Position numbers and translations under genes: made by a program. A stretch of 16,096 nt of DNA from Tissierella_A sp964489715 (lineage in GTDB: Bacteria; Bacillota; Clostridia; Tissierellales; Tissierellaceae). The stretch covers positions 1 through 16,096 of the forward strand of contig CAZBAK010000038.1 of NCBI GenBank assembly GCA_964489715.1, written 5' to 3'. The notes beneath the pieces are model-generated. The model was not told where the DNA came from. It saw only the letters and a list, made by a program, of their open reading frames with translations, and did no database searches. Positions 1-7,871 of the stretch are shown piece after piece. How positions within the stretch are numbered: the first letter of the stretch is position 1; the number at the start of each line of letters is the position of its first letter.

Positions 1-30
1 CTCCATCTCTTCCCCTGGCATAGGTTTATA

Positions 31-1544
31 CTAGTAAAAGCCCTGTACATAGTCACACATCTTTTGATTTAAAAACTCTAGCTGGGCAGAAGTTTCAACT
101 CCTTCTGCTAAGACATTTAAACCTAGGCTCTTTGCTAGATTTATTATTATAATTGTTATGGCCTTGTCTTTTTCATTGCTTTCAATACCATGGATAAATT
201 CCATATCAATCTTGATCCTATCAATTGGCAGAAGCTTTAGCCTACTAAGAGATGAATATTCTGTGCCAAAGTCATCTATGGCAATAGATACGCCTAGTTT
301 CTTTAATTTATTCAAAACTTCTACAATAAAATCTGTCTCCTTTATAGCTATGCTTTCTGTAATCTCAAGCTCTAAATATTTAGGATCTAGGCCCACTTCT
401 TTTAAGACTTCTTCAACCTGCCTAGCTATATTAGAGTTGATAAATTCTATAGAAGATAGATTCACTGCCATCTTAAGCTTTTTTAAGCCCATGTCCTGCC
501 ACTTTTTATTTTGAAGGCAGGCAGTTTTTAGTACCCAGTGGCCTATGGCATTTATCAGGCCGTTTTTTTCAGCTATGGGAATAAATATATTTGGAGCTAT
601 CATGCCAAATTTTGGGTGCTTCCATCTGATCAAAGCTTCCAAGCCTTCTATTTCTTTCTTTTCTAAATCCATTTGGGGCTGATAGTAGAGAGAAAACTCT
701 TCTCTTTCTAGAGCTTGGTATAGATCATTTGATATGATCATATTCATTTCTATTTCTTCTTTCATGCTAGTTGTGCAAAATGTGTATGTGTTTTTACCCT
801 GGGACTTGGCCTCATACATGGCAGTATCTGCATGTTTAATCAAGCTTTCAGGTTCTCTACCATCATCAGGATAAACTGAGATACCTGCACTAGCTGTTAC
901 AGAAAAGTCCTGCCCATATATATTAAAGGGCTGGGAAAATATATTCATAATTTTATCTAGAATTTTAGCTATATGCTTTTGATCCTCCCTATTATCCAGC
1001 ATTATTATAAATTCATCTCCAGCAAATCTAGCAACAGTATCACTTTCTCTTAAGCTTTCCTTCAAGCTCCTTGCAATTTCTCCAAGGAGATAGTCTCCTC
1101 CATCATGGCCAATAGTATCATTTACTGATTTGAAATTATCTAGATCTATAAAGACTATATTTATAGTATCTTCTGCTTTTTCCAATGACTCTATACTTTT
1201 TTCAACTCTCTCTTTAAATAAAAACCTATTTGCTAATCCCGTTAGGCTATCATAGTAGGCCATATGCTGGATATCCTTTTCAGCAGCCAATTTCTCTAAG
1301 CCATCTGATAGAAGGCTTGAGAAAACATCTAAGAATTTTTTATCTTCCTCTGTCCACTTTCTATAATATTCTATGGATTCAATAGCAAGATAGGCTTTAA
1401 GCTTTTCTTCAGCTTCTAGAAGAGCAAAAATTACTGATTTAACACCTCTCTCCTCAAAATATCTTCCAATTTTCATATCTTCTTGGGTTAGTTTTCCCAT
1501 ATCATCTATATATACTGCCTGCTTGCCTTTATTCTTTAACCAGT
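31..1544 (-). CDS. GAF-GGDEF-EAL cyclic-di-GMP enzyme, 3' part of a gap-split gene
   Basis: This is the cytoplasmic half of a protein that makes and/or degrades cyclic di-GMP. Numbering from the ATG at 1500, the visible order is the end of a GAF domain (to about residue 72), GGDEF (about 77-242) and EAL (about 252-489). The diguanylate cyclase signature is AGDEF at 160-164, preceded by an RESD inhibitory-site motif at the usual five-residue spacing. The EAL domain keeps EALIRW, ELEITES, IDDFG, IKID and AEGVE, so both activities look possible. The ATG at 1500 is unlikely to be the true start. The frame stays open upstream to the gap and encodes WLKNKGKQAVYIDDMGKL, which is typical GAF sequence. 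There is no ribosome binding site at 1500. The gene is therefore probably continuous with the 7TM piece at 1645-2543. A TAG stop at 31-33 ends the frame inside a conserved EAL motif, and EAL-like sequence continues in frame to the window edge. Confidence 0.85.
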
Positions 1545-1644
1545 NNNNNNNNNNNNNNNNNNNNNNNNNNNNNNNNNNNNNNNNNNNNNNNNNNNNNNNN
1601 NNNNNNNNNNNNNNNNNNNNNNNNNNNNNNNNNNNNNNNNNNNN
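1545..1644. other. Assembly gap (100 N)
   Basis: Exactly 100 unknown bases, the usual placeholder for a gap of unknown size. To join the two minus-strand half genes in one frame, the true length must be 2 modulo 3, so 100 cannot be right. The two flanks share CCAGT, but merging them there puts an immediate stop in the upstream frame, so a simple five-base overlap does not restore a protein. The missing part should encode the last membrane segment(s) and the first half of the GAF domain. Confidence 0.97.
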
Positions 1645-2543
1645 CCAGTTAAAAATAGAGCCATACTTTCTAAGAATCCAGCTCTTAAACTTCTCCCCGT
1701 ATTTTTTAAATATATACTATATTCCAATATAAAGTTTAATATAGCACTAATAATAAGTAGGATTGAAATATTAGCGAATATATTATCCTTTTCTCTTTCT
1801 GTGATTATCAATTCATCACTATAAGTTTTTTGATAGCTCATCAAATCATAATGTCTAGCTGAATAGTACATAGCCCAGACAGGCAGTAGGATAAACAAGG
1901 GTGCTATCTGGGGATTTGGTTCTGATAAAAATGTGCTGGCCACTATATCTGTTAAGCTTGAAAATAAGCCAGATCCCACTATAGCAAACAGAATAGCCCT
2001 AGCCTGCCTTATAATGTTAGGATCTTGTAAGCTTTTTTTCCATCTCCAAACAATAAAGATTCCATAGCTCATATATAGGATGTAATAAGTATAATAAAAA
2101 TAATTCCATATTGAGTTAGGGGCTATATTGCTTAAGCCATAGTTTGTCTTTAAAAGATCATATTGAATCACTGCCATTTCATTGGAAAAAGTGAAGATAT
2201 ACATAGATACGAGTGCTGGAATGTGTAGCAAAAATAGATAGCCTTCATGTTTTATCTTATCTTTTTGCCTGGTAAGTAGGATCAAAAAATGCAGGGTAAG
2301 ACTATATAAACTAGTCATACCTATAGAGGCAAAACGCCTCCATATTACAGCAGTTTCTAAACTACTAGATAAATTTGCCATACCAAATCCAAAGGACCAT
2401 ATGGATAAAGCTATACAGCTAAGTAGAAATGTTATATTTATATTTGATTTTGAATTTAGTCTGATTATATAAATTCCCCAGAAAATAGATATACTAGTTC
2501 CCAGAAAAAACATCAAGGAAAGTAAGCCAGAAATATAAAGCAT
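1645..2543 (-). CDS. 7TM sensor domain, 5' part of the GGDEF-EAL gene (truncated by gap)
   Basis: This is a strongly hydrophobic N-terminal piece of about 299 residues running into the assembly gap. Seven or more membrane segments can be seen, starting with LLSLMFFLGTSISIFWGIYI. The region containing AVIWRRFASIGMT followed by SLTLHFLILLT resembles the 7TM sensor found at the N-terminus of many histidine kinases and diguanylate cyclases of Gram-positive bacteria. A further helix near residues 255-275 precedes the gap. The ATG at 2541-2543 has a strong ribosome binding site (AAAGGAGG) with about five bases spacing. No catalytic domain is present in this piece. The GAF-GGDEF-EAL sequence beyond the gap on the same strand supplies it, so I read 31-2543 as one gene: a membrane sensor controlling c-di-GMP turnover. 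The ligand cannot be told from sequence. Confidence 0.8.
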
Positions 2544-2570
2544 ATGGTCCTCCTTTAATAAAATTTTGAT

Positions 2571-2617
2571 AAAAAAAGACTTAGTAATAAGATAATTTAA
2601 TATTATCTAGACTAAAT
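2571..2617 (-). terminator. Terminator-like hairpin in the leader of the GGDEF-EAL gene (possible attenuator)
   Basis: On the minus strand, ATTTAGT (2617-2611) pairs with ACTAAGT (2585-2579). Inside this, AGATAAT (2608-2602) pairs with ATTATCT (2596-2590) around a five-base loop. A run of seven T follows at 2577-2571. This is a rho-independent terminator shape lying only about 28 bases before the start codon at 2543. An alternative left arm, TTAGTAA (2626-2620), can also pair with TTACTAA, so two competing folds exist. The stem is AU-rich, so its strength is uncertain. Confidence 0.45.
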
Positions 2618-2702
2618 CTTACTAAAATTCTAGTTAATCACTTTTCAACTTTCTACTCTCTATATCGGAAGTTGGAGCTTTAATTTAAGCCCAGGGTCAC
2701 AA

Positions 2703-2730
2703 TATTTACTAATTATTCTAGGGAAGTCAA
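2703..2730 (-). promoter_or_regulatory. Candidate promoter for the GGDEF-EAL gene
   Basis: On the minus strand, TTGACT (2730-2725) is followed after 16 bases by TAAATA (2708-2703). Transcription from here would give a leader of about 150 bases that passes through the hairpin at 2571-2617. The leader also contains two weak pairings (GGGCTT with AAGCTC, CAACTT with AAGTTG). It matches no riboswitch class that I recognise. Apart from these elements and the terminator at 2811-2856, I see nothing in the 338-base region 2544-2881. Confidence 0.3.
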
Positions 2731-2810
2731 AGATTTGTAACACAAGCCTCTAAATATATTCTAAAGAATCTTCTAGTACTCTAAATTACTTGTTGCTTAT
2801 TTAATCAAAG

Positions 2811-2856
2811 AAAAATAAGGCTATAGGATTTTTTAAGATCCTATAGCCTTATTTTT
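2811..2856 (-). terminator. Intrinsic terminator of the pdh operon
   Basis: A perfect 19-bp inverted repeat (2811-2829 with 2838-2856, core AAGGCTATAGGAT) has an eight-base loop. On the minus strand it ends in TTATTTTTC. It starts 25 bases after the lpdA stop codon. The other strand also ends in a T run, so it could work in both directions. Confidence 0.85.
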
Positions 2857-2881
2857 ATCTATATTTTTAAAGTCTTTAATT

Positions 2882-4261
2882 TTACATGTGGATAGGCTTA
2901 TCTATTGCTCCAAAGGCTGCTTCCATGAATATTTCAGATGTTGTAGGATGGGGCAGGATTACCTTTGCCATATCATATATCGTTCCTTCCAACTGCATTA
3001 TGGAAACTGCACTGGAGATCATATTGTCTGCACTATCTGACATAATATGGGTGCCGATTACTTCTCCATACTTGTTATCTGAAATAACCTTGATAAAGCC
3101 TACCAGATCTCCCTCACTCATAGCCTTACCATTGGCTGCCAGAGGAAACTTGCTAACTGTTATATCTAATCCCCTATCTTTTGCTTCTTCTTCACTAAGA
3201 CCTACACTGGCTAGTTCAGGGCTTGTATATATCAATAGAGGCACCAGCTGGTAGTTCATTTGACTCTTCTTGCCTGCTATGACCTCAGCTGTTACAATGC
3301 CTTCAGCTGATGCAACATGGGCCAGAGGATACTTGCCATTTACATCTCCTATGGCGTATACTCCATCTATGCTTGTCTTCATCTCACTATCTGTCTCTAT
3401 AAAGCCTCTTTTATCTCTTTTTAAGTTTAAAGCCTGGCTACCCTTAGTATTTGCCTTGCTCTTCCAGGATATTAAATACTTATCTCCCTTGATGATCTTT
3501 TCTTTTCCCTTTTCTTCTATAACCAGTCCATCTTCACTTATGGACTTGAGCTGGGCCCTTGTTACTATCTTCATTCCATCTTTTTTAAATTGTCTCTCCA
3601 GGGTCTTGGTCATTTCTTTTTCTACAAAGGGCAATATACTAGCCTCTTCTTGGACTAAAACAACCTTTGAGCCCAGCATGCTAAAGAGATTAGCAAATTC
3701 CACGCTATAGTGATTTCCCCCTATTATCACCAGCTCTTTAGGAACTTCCTTTAAATCAAATATAAGTTTACTAGAGAGTATCTTTCCCTTTTCTGTCATT
3801 TCTTTTAGGCCAGCTATTTCTGGATAGACTTCACTTGCACCTGTAGCTAGAACAATATTTTTAGTCTTAAAGTTTTTGCCATTTACTTCTATTGTGTTCT
3901 TATCTTTTATATTGGCAAAGCCTTCTATGAGTTCCACCTTGTTTTTCTTAAATAAGTTTCTTATACCATTTACAAGTTTCCCTACCACATCATCTTTTCT
4001 CTCTAAAAGTTTCTTCCAATCTACATTTAAGTCTTCCTTATCTATTCCCTCTATGGCAAAGTTTTCAGCTTCTAGAATATCCTTATAGAATTTCCCAGTG
4101 GTCAAAAGTGTCTTGGTTGGTATACAGCCCCAATTTAAGCAGACTCCACCAAGATTTCCATCTTCAATAAGGGCAACCTTTAAGCCCAGCTGTGCTGCCT
4201 TTATACTAGAGACATAGCCTCCAGGTCCTCCTCCTATTATTATTACATCATAGTTTTCCAT
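2882..4261 (-). CDS. lpdA: Dihydrolipoyl dehydrogenase (E3) with an atypical NAD-binding motif
   Basis: E3 subunit of the pyruvate dehydrogenase complex. It reoxidises the dihydrolipoyl group of E2 through FAD and a redox disulfide, normally passing electrons to NAD+. The FAD fold GGGPGG (10-15), the disulfide pair C41/C46 in GGVCLNWGCIPTK, the second FAD motif YAIGDV (302-307) and the C-terminal HPTTSE (active-site H438, E443) are all present. The length (459 aa) is normal. The NAD-binding loop is abnormal: where the family has GGGxIGVEFA this protein has GGNHYSVEFA (181-190), losing two glycines of GxGxxG. The usual VGRxPNT segment reads SWKSKANT (265-272). It is last in the operon, 12 bases after pdhC, with ribosome binding site AAAGGAG. 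The name is secure from domain order and operon context; the electron acceptor is less so. Confidence 0.92.
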   Translation of the reverse strand: MENYDVIIIGGGPGGYVSSIKAAQLGLKVALIEDGNLGGVCLNWGCIPTKTLLTTGKFYKDILEAENFAIEGIDKEDLNVDWKKLLERKDDVVGKLVNGIRNLFKKNKVELIEGFANIKDKNTIEVNGKNFKTKNIVLATGASEVYPEIAGLKEMTEKGKILSSKLIFDLKEVPKELVIIGGNHYSVEFANLFSMLGSKVVLVQEEASILPFVEKEMTKTLERQFKKDGMKIVTRAQLKSISEDGLVIEEKGKEKIIKGDKYLISWKSKANTKGSQALNLKRDKRGFIETDSEMKTSIDGVYAIGDVNGKYPLAHVASAEGIVTAEVIAGKKSQMNYQLVPLLIYTSPELASVGLSEEEAKDRGLDITVSKFPLAANGKAMSEGDLVGFIKVISDNKYGEVIGTHIMSDSADNMISSAVSIMQLEGTIYDMAKVILPHPTTSEIFMEAAFGAIDKPIHM

Positions 4262-4273
4262 ATCTCTACTCCT

Positions 4274-5626
4274 TTATGATTTTAAAAATAGCATATCAGG
4301 ATCTGCCAGCAATTCTTTTAATATATTTACAAATTGAGACCCTCTAGAACCATCTATAATCCTATGATCATAGGAAAGTGATATTGGAAGCATTTTTCCC
4401 ACAACTATATTTTCATCCTTATCTACTATAGGTTTTTTAACTATTCTTCCAAGCCCTAGTATTGCTGATTCTGGATAGTTTATAATAGGAATGCCAAAAT
4501 GTCCTCCTATGGATCCATAGTTTGTAAGGGTAAATGTTCCACCTTGAAGTTCCCTAAGTTCCAGTTGGTTTTCCCTAGCCCTAGAACTTAGATCTACAAT
4601 TTCCCCTGCTAGCTCTACTATTGATTTTTTATCTGCATCTCTTATAACAGGTACCATAAGACCTCTATCTGTATCTGTTGCTATTCCTATATTATAGAAA
4701 TTTTTATAGACCATCTCTTGATTTTCCTCATCTAGGGATGCATTGAATTCTCTAAGTTCCTTTAGGGCTGCTATGCTTGCCTTTATTATAAATGGAAGAT
4801 AGGTCAAGCTTACTCCCTCTTCCTTTAAACTATCCTTGTATTTCTTTCTAAAAAGGTCTAGCTGGCTTACATCTATTTCATCCATAACTGTTGTATGAGG
4901 AATTGTAAATCTAGATTCTGACATCTTCTCAGCTATGGTCTTTCTTATACGTGTCAGAGGAACTCTTTCATATCTTCCATCATCTTCATCTTGAGAAAGC
5001 TCTAGGGTCTTGCTTGTTCTTTGGACCTCTTCTACTTCTTCTTTTTTATCCTTTTCTAGATCTTTGGCCCTTTGAATATCTGCCTTCATAACTCTTCCTG
5101 CTGGCCCTGTTCCATCTAGCTTATTTATATCTATTCCTAAATCCTTTGCCATAGCCCTGGCCACAGGTGTGGCTAAGACCTTTTTCTCTCTTTCTTGAGG
5201 ATCTTTCTTTTGCCTGGAGACTTCATGACTTGGTGGAATTTCTTGAGATGAAACCAAAACTTCTCCTACTACTCCTGCTGTTTCTTCTTCCAGCTCTTCT
5301 TCTTTTTCCCCTAGTTTTTCTTCCTTATCTTCTTCCTTAAAGGCATCTCCACTTCCCCCACCTGCTGCTGATATTTCACCCTCTTCTCCTTCTATATCTA
5401 AAACTACAAATATATTTCCCACATGTATGGTATCTCCTTCTTTACCCTTAAGCTCCAGGACCTTTCCATCCTTAGGTGAAGGAATATCTGTAGTTACCTT
5501 ATCTGTTTCAACTTCTAGCAGAGAGTCCCCCTCTTCTATCTCTTGTCCCTCTTCTACTAGCCATTTGACAATTGTTCCTTCGTGAATACCCTCTCCAACA
5601 TCTGGAAATTTAAAATCAAATTTCAT
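4274..5626 (-). CDS. pdhC: Dihydrolipoyllysine acetyltransferase (E2 of pyruvate dehydrogenase)
   Basis: Core of the complex. It takes the acetyl group from E1 on a swinging lipoyl arm and transfers it to CoA. There is one N-terminal lipoyl domain (about 1-78) with the lipoylated lysine K43 in VETDKVTTD. A flexible, very acidic linker rich in Glu follows (about 80-147). The peripheral-subunit-binding domain is at about 150-187 (LATPVARAMAKDLGID, then GTGPAGRVMKAD). A second acidic linker leads to the catalytic domain (about 218-450), with FTLTNYGSIGG and the catalytic YDHRIIDG (H421, D425). The length of 450 aa suits a one-lipoyl E2. It sits 15 bases after pdhB, with ribosome binding site GGAGGAAG. 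The E1 partners point to pyruvate rather than branched-chain oxoacids as substrate. Confidence 0.93.
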   Translation of the reverse strand: MKFDFKFPDVGEGIHEGTIVKWLVEEGQEIEEGDSLLEVETDKVTTDIPSPKDGKVLELKGKEGDTIHVGNIFVVLDIEGEEGEISAAGGGSGDAFKEEDKEEKLGEKEEELEEETAGVVGEVLVSSQEIPPSHEVSRQKKDPQEREKKVLATPVARAMAKDLGIDINKLDGTGPAGRVMKADIQRAKDLEKDKKEEVEEVQRTSKTLELSQDEDDGRYERVPLTRIRKTIAEKMSESRFTIPHTTVMDEIDVSQLDLFRKKYKDSLKEEGVSLTYLPFIIKASIAALKELREFNASLDEENQEMVYKNFYNIGIATDTDRGLMVPVIRDADKKSIVELAGEIVDLSSRARENQLELRELQGGTFTLTNYGSIGGHFGIPIINYPESAILGLGRIVKKPIVDKDENIVVGKMLPISLSYDHRIIDGSRGSQFVNILKELLADPDMLFLKS

Positions 5627-5641
5627 CTTTCTTCCTCCTCT

Positions 5642-6622
5642 TTAATATCTAACTACTTCTTCTATAGTTTTAGCTATTCTCTCTGGGCTTGGTATATAGT
5701 GATTTTCTCCTTTTGCTAGAGGGAATATTGTATCAAAACCAGTTACTCTTGTAGGAGGTGCTTCTAGATAGAGAAAGGCCTTTTCATTTACTATGGCCAT
5801 GATCTCCGCCCCAAGACCAAGAGTTTTTGGAGCTTCATGAACTATTATAATCCTACCTGTCTTTTTAACAGATTCTACTATAGTTTCCCTATCAATTGGG
5901 GAAATAGTCCTTAGGTCTATTAGTTCCACATCTATACCCTTGTCTTCCACCATCTTTATGGCAGCTTGACTGTCAGGTATCATAGCTCCCCAGGCCACCA
6001 GGGTTAAATCCTTGCCCTCTTTTACTATCTTGGCCTTGCCTATAGGAAGCTCATAGGCCTCCTCAGGTACGTCCTGTCTAAAGGCCCTATATATTCTCTT
6101 TGGTTCTAAGAATATTACAGGGTCTGGATCTCTTATGGCAGCTATTAATAGTCCCTTGGCATCATAGGGAGTTGATGGAATTACTACTTTAATTCCTGGT
6201 ATCTGTGCATAGAGTGCTTCTGTACTTTCTGAATGATGCTCCAGAGCCCTAATCCCTCCACCATAGGGCATTCTAACAACTATGGGCATAGTAAATCTAC
6301 CACGGGATCTATTTCTCATTCTTGCAAGATGATTTATTATTTGATTGAAAGCAGGATAAGAAAATCCCATAAACTGCATTTCTACTACAGGCTTTAATCC
6401 CTTTATAGCCATACCAATGGCTGTTCCCACTATTCCAGATTCTGCCAGGGGAGCATCAAAAACCCTATCTTCACCATACTTCTCTTGAAGTCCCACTGTA
6501 GCTCTAAATACTCCTCCTTCAACACCTACATCTTCTCCATAAACTACTATAGACTCATCTACTTCTAATTCATTGTCTAGAGCCTGGGTTACAGCTCCTA
6601 TTAGGTTTAATTTATTAGCCAT
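5642..6622 (-). CDS. pdhB: Pyruvate dehydrogenase E1 beta subunit
   Basis: Beta half of the thiamine-diphosphate-dependent E1 that decarboxylates pyruvate and acetylates the lipoyl arm of E2. The 326-residue length is standard. Recognisable features are YGEDVGVEGGVF (28-39), the cofactor-activating glutamate E61 in APLAESGIVG, the conserved histidine pair H129-H130 in ALEHHSES, and the C-terminal transketolase fold with LVAWGAM and VHEAPKTLGLGAEI. Its start overlaps the end of pdhA by eight bases (ATGGCTAA), so the two subunits are translationally coupled, as expected for a 1:1 heterotetramer. The ribosome binding site AAGGAGG lies inside the pdhA coding sequence. Confidence 0.94.
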   Translation of the reverse strand: MANKLNLIGAVTQALDNELEVDESIVVYGEDVGVEGGVFRATVGLQEKYGEDRVFDAPLAESGIVGTAIGMAIKGLKPVVEMQFMGFSYPAFNQIINHLARMRNRSRGRFTMPIVVRMPYGGGIRALEHHSESTEALYAQIPGIKVVIPSTPYDAKGLLIAAIRDPDPVIFLEPKRIYRAFRQDVPEEAYELPIGKAKIVKEGKDLTLVAWGAMIPDSQAAIKMVEDKGIDVELIDLRTISPIDRETIVESVKKTGRIIIVHEAPKTLGLGAEIMAIVNEKAFLYLEAPPTRVTGFDTIFPLAKGENHYIPSPERIAKTIEEVVRY

Positions 6623-7706
6623 TATCTTTACCTCCTTGTAAAAATTCTAAATAATCATCCATTTGTTCCTGCAATTGTGGAGGCATTTCTCTATAGTGAT
6701 ACTGGAATATATCTTCTACTTCTGTATCTGACTTATCTTCTATTTCTTCAAAAGTAGCTACTACTTGTTTTTCCAGTTCTCTTCTCTTTTCTTCTAACCA
6801 CTTGTCATCTATAAGCTCTTTTTCCTTTAGATACTTTTCAAATCTTACTAGAGGATCTTTTTCCTTCCAAGGCTCTACTTCTTCATCCTTTCTATACTTG
6901 CTAGGATCATCTGATGTGGTATGGGCTCCAAGCCTATAGGTATAAGCTTCTATAAGAGTTGGCCCTCCACCATTTCTAGCCTTGTCTATGGCCTTCTTTG
7001 TAGCATTATACATGGCAAATATATCATTGCCATCTACTTGTATTCCTTCAATACCATAGGCTATGGCCTTTTGGGCCAAAGTCTTGCTGGCAGTTTGCTT
7101 GCTTCTAGGCATGGATATGGCATATTGATTGTTCTGTATGATAAATACCACTGCTGCATTAAATACTCCTGCAAAGTTTAATCCTTCATGAAAGTCTCCA
7201 TGACTGGTTCCGCCATCTCCTACATAGGCAACCGCAACATCATCTTCGCCTTTGATCTTGCTTGCCATGCCAATACCTGCTGCATGGGAAAATTGTGAGG
7301 CTATGGGAATTGAAACTGGTAGAACATTTACTCCCTCTGGCATATGGCTGCCCCATTCATTTCCATACCAGTAGAGATAGATATTTTTAAGGGGTACACC
7401 CTTTACTAGCCATGCTCCCAATTCTCTAAAGGCTGGTACTAAAAAGTCCCTTTCTTCCATGGCATAGGCACTTCCTACCTGGGTGGCCTCCTGTCCAGTA
7501 TTTGGAGCATATGTCAGCATTCTACCCTGCCTTTGATAGGATACTGCCTTTTCGTCTATAATTCTTGTATATAGCATAGTCTTATATAAATAAAGTAACT
7601 CATCGTCTTTAAACTCAGGAAGATCTTCTTTCTTTGTAATTTTTCCATCCTTATCCATTACACTATAGATCTTTCCCTCTAGGGGATTGTAATCTTTAAA
7701 TTCCAT
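6615..7706 (-). CDS. pdhA: Pyruvate dehydrogenase E1 alpha subunit
   Basis: Alpha half of E1, carrying the thiamine diphosphate binding signature: GDG at 163-165, ending in QNNQYA at 191-196. It resembles the Bacillus-type E1 alpha, with YAPNTGQEA, EGVNVLP and GIPGIQVDG-like GIEGIQVDG. The phosphorylation-loop region reads RLGAHTTSDDPSKYR. It is 363 residues long, full length for the family, and is the first gene of the operon. A strong ribosome binding site (GAAGGAGGAGG) precedes the ATG at 7704-7706. In many anaerobes pyruvate is oxidised by ferredoxin oxidoreductase, so a complete PDH operon here is notable. The presumed promoter overlaps or adjoins a Fur-like box. Confidence 0.94.
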   Translation of the reverse strand: MEFKDYNPLEGKIYSVMDKDGKITKKEDLPEFKDDELLYLYKTMLYTRIIDEKAVSYQRQGRMLTYAPNTGQEATQVGSAYAMEERDFLVPAFRELGAWLVKGVPLKNIYLYWYGNEWGSHMPEGVNVLPVSIPIASQFSHAAGIGMASKIKGEDDVAVAYVGDGGTSHGDFHEGLNFAGVFNAAVVFIIQNNQYAISMPRSKQTASKTLAQKAIAYGIEGIQVDGNDIFAMYNATKKAIDKARNGGGPTLIEAYTYRLGAHTTSDDPSKYRKDEEVEPWKEKDPLVRFEKYLKEKELIDDKWLEEKRRELEKQVVATFEEIEDKSDTEVEDIFQYHYREMPPQLQEQMDDYLEFLQGGKDNG

Positions 7707-7748
7707 TTTTAGACCTCCTCCTTCTTATAAATCTACTTCTGGCTTAGT

Positions 7749-7763
7749 TAATAATCATTCTCA
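7749..7763 (-). promoter_or_regulatory. Fur-like 7-1-7 operator at the pdh promoter
   Basis: The minus strand reads TGAGAATGATTATTA. This matches the Fur 7-1-7 consensus TGATAATnATTATCA at 12 of 14 positions and the PerR box TTATAATnATTATAA at 11 of 14. It lies just downstream of the likely -10 element, where a bound repressor would block transcription of pdhA. It was identified by eye and has not been scored against the genome. Confidence 0.4.
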
Positions 7764-7772
7764 GTCCTGTTA

Positions 7773-7801
7773 TATATATACTCTTTTTAAGCCTAATCCA
7801 A
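7773..7801 (-). promoter_or_regulatory. Candidate promoter of the pdh operon
   Basis: On the minus strand, TTGGAT (7801-7796) is followed by a 17-base spacer and TATATA (7778-7773). TATAAC at 7774-7769 is an alternative -10. The -35 match is weak. Transcription would start near 7766, leaving a short leader of about 60 bases before pdhA. Confidence 0.4.
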
Positions 7802-7842
7802 ACACCGCTAAAACTTAATCAATAAGAACTTTAGGTCTTTAC

Positions 7843-7871
7843 TTGAAAACTTTCTCCCTATAGCATAGAAT
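7843..7871 (+). promoter_or_regulatory. Sigma-A-type promoter of the ECF sigma operon
   Basis: TTGAAA (7843-7848), a 17-base spacer and TAGAAT (7866-7871) form a good housekeeping promoter about 70 bases upstream of the sigma gene. The -35 region (TTGAAAACTTT) also resembles some ECF -35 elements, so autoregulation is possible, but no matching ECF -10 (CGTC-like) is seen. A seven-base inverted repeat, AGGTCTT (7833-7839) and AAGACCT (7905-7911), flanks it. Confidence 0.5.

Noticed and set aside
1..33. Pyrrolysine or other recoding at the TAG
   Set aside because: One TAG in a c-di-GMP enzyme is not evidence for recoding. No pyl genes are in the window, and mutation or base error is simpler.
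158..514. Plus-strand open frame opposite the EAL-coding region
   Set aside because: No ribosome binding site and no family resemblance. It mirrors a clearly conserved EAL domain on the minus strand.
1523..1732. Plus-strand frame spanning the first gap
   Set aside because: It exists only because 100 N are read as codons. The flanks are part of the minus-strand sensor gene.
2544..2735. c-di-GMP riboswitch ahead of the GGDEF-EAL gene
   Set aside because: I looked for the conserved core elements of both known classes (such as GCAAACC or CGCAAAG) and did not find them.
2886..4088. Three plus-strand open frames opposite lpdA
   Set aside because: Ser/Leu-rich reverse-complement shadows of a well-conserved flavoprotein, without start signals.
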